Assembly: GCA_028386065.3 (NCBI GenBank)
Contig: JAKUCV010001506.1
Span: forward strand, 63,936-127,935
Direction of reading: 5' to 3'
DNA length: 64,000 nucleotides
From: Turnera subulata
Lineage: Eukaryota > Streptophyta > Magnoliopsida > Malpighiales > Passifloraceae
The first letter of the stretch is position 1. Every line of letters starts with the position of its first letter. Positions 57,201 to 64,000 of this stretch are shown here, piece by piece. The translations under genes were made by a program, and so were the position numbers. Below the pieces are notes generated by a model. The model was not told the origin of the DNA and did no database searches. It saw only the letters and a program-made list of their open reading frames with translations.

Positions 57201-60200
57201 TGTAACGCCTCGGATTTTTATAATTTAATTTATGGAATTTTTGGAGTTTTTATTCCAATTTTACCCTTGAGGAATTTCTGGATTTTTGGTTATGGAAATA
57301 AATTATTTTCCATGGAAATAATGTTTTTAAGTTGGCATTATAGGGGATTTGAGTTTTGCCGAAAATGGGAACTTGTTTCGGGGTGAAACGGGGATTACCG
57401 TAGTTCAAATCAAAACTACGTCGTTTTGGTTAAAGGAAAAAAAAAAGCAAAAACGTTGACCCAGCTAGGGCGGGTTGACCGCGCCTAGCCAAAACGATAC
57501 GACGTCGTTTTGGCCAGGCGGGTCAAAACCCTAACCCTCCCCTCTTCTTTCTTTTCTTTCTTCTTTTCTCTCCTCTCCTCTCTTCCTCCCGCCGCAGCTT
57601 TCTCTCTCTCTCCCACGATCTCCATCAATTCCCTCCTCTCCCCAAATCGTTCGTTGCTGTTCCTTAAACACCAATCGTCGCCGCCCCTTGTTCTCTTTTC
57701 CTCTCTACGCTCCGCGAACCGCCACCATTGTCGTTTCTCTCGCCGCCGCCGCTGCAGCCGGGAAGGGAAGGAGTCTCGAGCATGGGAGAGTTCCTTGCTC
57801 CTTCTCCTCTGTCTTCTTCTCTCTTTTCTTCTCAGTTTTGTTTTTCTCGGCTTGTGTGTTGATGTCGTTGCTGATGGGTTCTGGTTTGGTGTTTGTTTTG
57901 GGTTCGGCGGCGGATGATGCGTGTGGCTGTGTGGTTGTGGTTGATGGCCAGCTTTTGGCTAAGGATGGTGTTTGTTTTGTCTCGGATCTAGGTGTGTCGT
58001 GTGGTGTTAGTGGTTGGATGGTGGCGGGTTTGTGGGTGTTCGGCTTGGTAGTTCTGTGGGTGGTCGGGTCTGCGTGGGTTGGGTGTGGGCAGTGCTGTGG
58101 TGTTGCTCTGGTTGACTGCTGCTCGTGTTGGCAGCATCACTGGTCGGAAGTGGTTTTGCAAATCCTGGCAGGTTCGGGTTGAACAGTAGTTTTCAGGGTA
58201 AGGATCCTTTGTCTTAAATTCTTTTCTAGTTTCGATTTGTGATGCTGCGGGGATTGTATGGATGAATTGGTTGTTTGGTTTTTAGATGGCAGTTTGTTGT
58301 GTGGCTCGTTTTAGAGCTGTTGAAAATTTTCTGGCGAAGTTGGCCGGAATCTGGCGAGGCTCGGAAATTTTCCGGCGAGGACTCGGGTGCATTCCGGTGG
58401 ACAGAATTCCTTCCTCGGCCATATACGGTATTTTCCGGTTAAGTCTCGGTTGTGTCTTTGTACATAATTCATGGGATATTTTGAGGATATGTACATGATG
58501 ATTATTATGAGTTTAGTGGAAACCGTGAGCGGGGAGGAAGTGTGTGTGGCTGGAAACTTACCGACACGAGTAGAACCTTATGTTGAAAACACTTAGGCTT
58601 GGGAATAACCTTAGATCGGTATTTAGGTAAAACCGGGCCCAGGCCCAACTAACAAATTCTAAGGCCTTAAGACGTTTTATGGACTAAAGATGTGGGATCG
58701 AGGCCCAATGACATAATTGGATAACTTTTGGACTTAAGTAACGGGCTTTAAGCCCAACTTTATAATTTGATGATTGTGGACTTTGGGAAATGGGCTTTAG
58801 GCCCGAGATTCGATTTTGGACTTAGATGGGCTTAAGCCCGGTGAACCTTAGGACCTGATTTGTTAGAGTTTAGGTGAGAGAACACCTTTGTTGGACTTAG
58901 ACCCTGAAACCTCAGAATCTACTAACTAGGGTCGGGTTTTACTCATTTGAGCATTTAGTTATCATGCATGCACAGTTTGGTTGTAATTGTTTTGTAATTA
59001 TTGTGTGTGCCAGTATTCAGGCACGGGTAATACCTCGGGAGCGGAAGGATCTGTCTTGGGGAAAGCTCTACAGGATAATCGTCGTTGAGGTGACTTTATA
59101 AGTCTTTTTATGTTCGTTTGCATGTGCTTGTTGGTTTGGTTTGTCTGAGTTACATGCCTTGTTTGCTAACATGCTATGATCTGTATTGTGTGCCTGTGTG
59201 TTACTACTTGTCGGATGAGCATGATTTGGTTAACTGTTATGAGATATAACATGTGGTTTGATTTTGGGTGAACTGTGTGATGTATGGTGGGTTGGAAACC
59301 CAGATGCTTGATTTAGTGAATAATTCACACAACCCTGATAAATCATAACTTATGGCACACATGGACTCTTAAGTATGAATAAGAATAATACACAATAAAA
59401 GATATACTACTGTGGGCTGATGACCGGTTGGTTCGAGCGGGAAGTGATACCCCTCGGGATTGCATGCGGGATAGCATGGTATATGCGGTTTAGCATATGG
59501 GTCTGTGATGACCGGTTCTACCTCCCTCCTTCTACCTCCCCCTTTCTACCTCCCTCTTTCTCTCTCTCTCTCTCTCTCTCTGTGAATGTATTTGGGCTAT
59601 ATGCCTGGTTATATTGGGCTTACGCCCTGGTTGTCTTATGAGACGGGACCGAGCTCGACGCACACAGTAGGGGTCCCTGAATAATAAATATAATAATAAA
59701 ATTAACACACAAACAGATGTAAAACATAAACTATCTGCTTATATGTTGTTGGCATGTTAGTACTGGTTATTGTGTGTCTGCTTACTAGTGCTTGTTCCTC
59801 TACACTCCTTTCGAGCTTGCTTTGCACACTTACATAACTAGATTTATACTGCTCACTGAGTACTCACATTATCGCCACCGTTGTTTTTCAGACCCTTAGT
59901 TAGTGTGCTGCTACCATTTTCCTTTCCGGAGTACGGTTGTGGATATCCCAGCAGGTAGCTGTGCTTTATCTCCCGGTTGGATCCATAGAGCCGACATGCA
60001 TAACATTTTTTTTCTCTTGATTTTACTTTATTTTCATCTTCCGCTGCATAGAACTTGTTGAGATGTCAATCTTGTCTTTATTACATTGTCGGCGGTTTGT
60101 CGGGATTTGATACATGATGTTGTTTCAGCGGATTTGTCGGGTTTTACTTATGGCTTGATAAGCTGGTTTATTCTTGTTCCTTTATGGCATCTCAGTTTAA

Positions 60201-60316
60201 TAAGGTTCACGGATGATGTTTTGGCATTGATTTACGTATCCCAGGTTTCAGGGGCATTCTGGTAAATTTTTTTATTTAATTATTTTATTTTGTAAACTCG
60301 GGATATGAGCGTTTCA
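57201..60316 (+). repeat. Solo LTR, 3.1-kb gypsy family, plus strand
   Basis: TGTAACGCC...GCGTTTCA termini with perfect TSD ACTAC (57196-57200 and 60317-60321) and no internal domain, so it arose by LTR-LTR recombination. It contains a spaced ACGACGTCGT palindrome near 57498, a C/T-rich section near 57540-57620 followed by G/C-rich sequence, and a TC microsatellite. The 135- and 164-codon open frames at 57510-58182 overlap in different frames and look compositional. Confidence 0.93.
59519..59582. repeat. Pyrimidine microsatellite
   Basis: CTACCTCCCTC-type repeats pass into an uninterrupted (TC)n run. Confidence 0.95.
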
Positions 60317-60358
60317 ACTACAACAACCCTGTGCACTTGCAGGACCCTATCAAGTTTT

Positions 60359-60377
60359 TGGCGCCGTTGCCGGGGAC
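60359..60377 (+). promoter_or_regulatory. Primer-binding site of the second Athila-type element (tRNA-Asp)
   Basis: TGGCGCCGTTGCCGGGGAC, a perfect complement of the plant tRNA-Asp 3' end, lies six bases after the LTR. Confidence 0.92.
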
Positions 60378-61397
60378 TGGTGCTTGATACTGTTACCTTT
60401 CATTTTGATTTATTAGGCTTTTATTATCAAAACCTTTCTTTTTATTTTCCTTTGGTTGTTTTTATTTTTTTTATGTGTTTTTCTTGTGTTGCTAACCTTT
60501 AGGTGTTGCAAGTCGATGAGAAAAGGAACTGACAAGTCAGAATTTAGCTAGGGAAGTTCTAAACCCCTTTCGCATTTGCATTTCATGATGCTTTGCATTG
60601 AGAGTTGTTATGGAGGTTTTACACGCTAACACACACAGGATGAGCCTGTGTTATTTTGTATTTTGATTAACGCATTACGCCTACCCAACGGCTAATTTAG
60701 CAAAATAGGAGGACTAGACTTGTTAAGATAGGAATTGATCAATCATGTCTGCACAATCGACTACCCCCCTTCCCTAATTGATTTCAAACATTTTAGAGTT
60801 TAGCCTAGACAACCCTTTCGTACCATATAGCATAGTTTCAGATTGGGACAATAAATTTTGGCATTGCACCCCGCTTTTGTTTAGTTTTTGCAGTGAGGAC
60901 ACTGCAGATTTTCAGTTTGGGGTATTTTACGGTGCAATTTAGCCATTGTATGACTTCATGTACTTTCTGAATTTCAGTAAATGCAATTTTAAGTTCATCT
61001 ATTTCCATTATGTTTCTCCCAATGTAAGCCTATCCTCATATTTATGCACCTTCTCTTTCTTCATTTAACTCTGCTCAGATTCTAATCTCAAGACTTGTCT
61101 TATTTCACAAAACAAGCTGAGCAGGAATAATCAAGCAACTGCATTCCATGAATTCTATCAGATGAGAAGGATCCTGTTAAATAATTTTCTAAACAAAGCA
61201 GGCTCAGCCTGTTACTTTAGAACAGGCCCTTACCATTGTCAAGGCGAAATTTTAATCAAAGTCTACAAGCAAGGAAAGGATCTAGGCCATCTTTGGCATA
61301 CCTACAGACCATTGAAATCCACACCTTACTCATCAGACCCTTGCAACCCCATTTGAGCCGATCGTTATGGCCCCATTTCATTCATCTACCCTACACA
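60378..61397 (+). other. Interior of the second Athila-type element, left of the copia solo LTR
   Basis: No gag or pol words. Athila 3' spacer features begin at about 60890. Palindromic CACAGG/CCTGTG (60636) and CAGGCT/AGCCTG (61199) words are present. Confidence 0.65.
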
Positions 61398-62268
61398 TGT
61401 TAGTGTAATGCCAAAAGCCAATCATTGGACGATTATATAGTCATGTATATTTATTAAGGTTTTATTCCAATAAATATATTTATCAGTGATAAATGCTTGC
61501 ATATATTTATAATCTAAGAATATTTTATATTCTTCAATTGTCCCTAGTCGATTATTATTATGGATGGGTTGTAATAATAAATTAAGACTAGCGTATGTTG
61601 AGAATTATATGAGATATGAATTCTACATACGGGTACAAGTTAGAGAACTTGTGGTCTGGACTGACTCGACATAAGAACACTACATGGACTATTATATATG
61701 TTGTCATTAGTGGTTCTTATATGTATTGTCCTTAGACCTGAGATCATCAAGGTTCCCAACATGTGAGTCGTATGCTTTGATATTACTCTTAGTTACCCGT
61801 AACTGAGTAAACCTTAGAGTAATCATTGGGTATATGATATAATGTGTAGTGGATTTTGTATGATCAAGATGGAATTCGTCCAACCCTTATAACGGGTATA
61901 TTGTCAGTTTGGCCTCTTGATAGAGTTGAACTGTAAATGCATGGCCATGCTCAGATTAAATGATATAGGGATATCATTTGTATCTGTTTTACACAGTTAA
62001 CTTAGGGATCAAGAAAACTTAGATTAAACATATACGAGAATGACATATTCCATGTCTCGTGTTTGATCTTGATAATGTGACGAAAGGATAATTACATTTT
62101 TCCGAGGCATAATGAATCAGTACTGATCTGGTCACTTGGTTAGCAATGATGTGTTGCTAGACACCGCTCATTGTTTATAATTATAAATGAGAGTTTATAA
62201 TTATTGCCAACGTGATTAGTGCCTACAGGGTCACACACTTAGAACTGTTGATTCGAGCCAGTGGTTAG

Positions 62269-62763
62269 TGTGACACCCCGGGGTCTATGAGGGCGGGAAG
62301 TGAATGCCGGTTCCGGGATGAGCATGGACAAGGAGCAGCTTCTGGCAGGCTTCTAGGCAGAGGGACATAGGAATGAACCGAATCCACACCGGAATAAGAG
62401 AGATCCTGAGACTGTGTAGGGATGGGGCTGCACAATTGGGGCGATTTTGTAATTATACGGGTATGGGACTGTATAATTATGAAAAGCTCAAATGAAGTGA
62501 CTTCGAGGTTGTACAGCTGTGGGACTGTATAGTCGAGAATAGCTTAAATGGTTTGATAGGTACTAACTATATCAACAAAGTGCACCTACCTTTTCGGTGC
62601 TCAACCTAGAAAAACTCCAAAGTTAAACGTGCTTGACTTGGAACAATTCTAGGATGGGTGACCTCCTGGGAAGTTTTCCTTGGAAACATGCGAGTGAGGA
62701 CAAAGCATGTTGGAAAGGTCCCGTGTTGGTCTGTAGTGACAGTTGGCAAGCTGGAACGTTACA
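62269..62763 (+). mobile_element. Solo Cassandra LTR
   Basis: 495 bp, TGTGACACCCC...GGAACGTTACA, with perfect TSD GTTAG (62264-62268 and 62764-62768). It contains one 5S-like domain and no second LTR. Confidence 0.93.
62580..62680 (+). promoter_or_regulatory. 5S-rRNA-like pol III promoter domain in the Cassandra LTR
   Basis: Matches the 5S gene around the internal control region: AGTTAAACGTGCTTG (A box) at about 62620 and AGGATGGGTGACCTCCTGGG (C box) at 62651-62670. The 5' third is diverged, so it is not a 5S gene. Confidence 0.9.
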
Positions 62764-63236
62764 GTTAGACCATGATTGGACCATGGTTCGACCAGGTTAT
62801 TGAGCTAGTGGTTGGACCATGTTGAGTTAGTAGAGACATGATCATGTAGATGATTGTGACTAAAGTATAGAAAATAGAAACACAATCATGGTTAATGAGA
62901 TTAACACACCAAGCTCAACACAAAAAGCACATCAAACACTCTCTAGTCTATAGCTCGCGGAAATTCAGCAGCTAGCACTGAGGTTCGGGAGTGCTCGGTT
63001 TAGTGATCGTGAGATGGTTGCTAGCGGTCATCGACAGTTCGTGTGGATACCATAGAGGAGTCGGATTTCTATCTGGTTCTTGCTGATTCGTATCATCAGT
63101 TGAGTGAAAGATCTCCACCAAACCAGGTACGAAATTTTTGTTATTCCATTTACCCCGTTTCTCATGGATCCTCCATTAGTTCCGGGTTTTTCCGCTGCGC
63201 ATTTTGTTTCTTTGTTTGCATACCCGATGACTTACA

Positions 63237-64000
63237 GCACATCTCACCTCAACCATTTGCAACTAGAGCAGGGGCCATCAGTGTCTAGGGGCACAAATTC
63301 CTTCGAACAGCCTCACCCTATCGATGAGCCTGTGAGCAAGATTTGATCAAGTTTAGAAAATGAAAGATTGCCCACACTCGGCGAATGAAAAAATCAGAAT
63401 GCCACCAGATTCATGTACTCCCTCCTCCCTTGAAAAAGAAAAATTAAAAAATTAAAAAAATGGGAAAAAAGTAAAGAAAAACAAAATAAAGAAAGCGAGG
63501 GAGGAAGGACAAGGACAACATCTGGAGAATCGTACTCCACCCCAAAACACAAATCCAATCCATTTGTTAGAGTCGATTGGTTACATCAAAAGTGGCTGAA
63601 GCATTGGGATACAGTTACTGAATAGCATGAGACCTCGGAAAATACGAAGTCAACAGCCTCTACACAGTCTCAAGCCATTCATGGACAAAAACAGAAGAAT
63701 CGTGTTCACAAGTCATTGACCCTTGTGCAATCCATCCACCTCCTTTTGACAACCCTCACCCAGTCTCAATACAACACAGATAAAGTCCTAGTTATCCTAG
63801 CTTGATGACTTATGCACATTAGTGGAGACAAGAGGTAATGGGTCTGCATATGAGGTATTGTTTTTCACTTTTCAATCTTTGACAGAATCCCTGAAATGGC
63901 AGAAGGAATGGAGGCCAGTTGCAAAACTATTCTTGTGATTTTTACGACAAAAACTACTAACAAGAATTTTGGTTGGAATCAAATGCAGTTTTGAAGAAAA
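63237..64000 (+). other. Interior of the second Athila-type element, to the window edge
   Basis: Non-coding, with an A-rich tract at 63432-63500. The style matches the Athila post-pol region; no gene is seen. Confidence 0.55.

Larger units (their letters stand above)
55196..60352 (+). repeat. 5' LTR of the second Athila-type element (interrupted)
   Basis: About 2036 bp in two parts (55196-57200 and 60322-60352). It carries ACAGGCT/AGCCTGT words and TATAAATAG at about 55956. Blocks at about 56310-56440 and 56690-56860 are diverged duplicates (AGGACCGAAAGGAGAAGCCA versus AGGACCTAAAGGGGAAGCCA). The short open frame at 55924-56151 is not supported as a gene. Confidence 0.82.
61398..63236 (+). 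repeat. Solo copia LTR, split by a Cassandra LTR
   Basis: TGTTAGTGTAATGCC...GATGACTTACA, same family as the LTRs at 44869 and 54372 but a diverged subgroup. Flanks ACACA and GCACA give a TSD with one mismatch. No internal domain is attached. Confidence 0.85.
55196..64000 (+). mobile_element. Second Athila-type element, internally deleted, running off the window
   Basis: The 5' LTR begins TGATGCACATGAAATG and ends ...CCCTATCA at 60352, interrupted by the solo LTR 57201-60316. A perfect tRNA-Asp PBS follows. Within about 550 bp of the PBS the sequence already shows the post-pol GTGAGGACACTGC...TTTCAGTTTGGGG block and GAGCC spacer words matching the first Athila element, so gag and pol are missing. 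It is non-autonomous. The 3' end lies outside the window. Confidence 0.78.

Noticed and set aside
57510..58182. 135- and 164-codon frames, one with a hydrophobic, signal-like N-terminus
   Set aside because: Both sit inside a solo LTR, overlap in different frames and follow a C/T-rich block; the related LTR at 39159-42232 does not keep them as clear frames.
62580..62680. 5S rRNA gene
   Set aside because: Only the internal promoter part is kept and it lies in a Cassandra LTR with its own TSD.

Overview
This is plant nuclear DNA, most likely from an angiosperm with a repeat-rich genome. It holds one host gene, a CYP76-type cytochrome P450, and almost everything else is LTR retrotransposon sequence, much of it nested. 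No prokaryotic, rRNA, tRNA or CRISPR feature is supported. The species cannot be fixed from the sequence.

Left part (1-13358). Remnants of an LTR, an array of about 101-bp direct repeats, and a 1.1-kb poly(A)-tailed LINE-like retroposon with a 16-bp target-site duplication (TSD) precede a two-exon P450 gene on the minus strand (4284-11314). The P450 is split after codon 14 by a 5.4-kb Reina-like Ty3/gypsy element (5841-11272). That element has a perfect TSD (GCCTA), LTRs differing at one of 292 positions, and one uninterrupted 1563-codon gag-pol frame. The gene looks intact apart from this very young insertion.

Middle part (13359-54028). One non-autonomous minus-strand LTR element (TSD ACTAT) has been split by five later insertions: (i) an Athila-like element (15738-38481, TSD AGCCT), whose 5' LTR is itself split by a 10.6-kb non-coding LARD (15745-26360, TSD ATGAG); (ii) a 3.1-kb minus-strand solo LTR (39159-42232); (iii) a complete minus-strand Cassandra TRIM with 5S-rRNA-like LTRs (43078-44138, TSD TAGAC); (iv) a decayed Ty1/copia element (44869-52816, TSD CCCTT); and (v) small local duplications. 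The Athila element carries a copy of its own 5' genomic flank just inside its 3' LTR, evidence of recombination between element copies at the same locus.

Right part (54034-64000). A minus-strand copia LTR fragment is followed by the 5' LTR of a second, internally deleted Athila-type element that runs off the window. It is split by a second copy of the 3.1-kb LTR (57201-60316, TSD ACTAC) and by a solo copia LTR (61398-63236), which contains a solo Cassandra LTR (62269-62763, TSD GTTAG).

The most unusual signal is a recurring pattern. Four of the element families each carry their own short palindromic word or hairpin series in non-coding sequence: AACATCGATGTT about 20 times in the copia leader; hairpins sharing a loop (TGAGATGAT) but with different, mutually complementary stems in the LARD; ACAGYGC..GCTGT words across the first Athila element; and ACAGGCT-C-AGCCTGT words in the second. 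This could mark family-specific protein-binding or RNA-structural sites.
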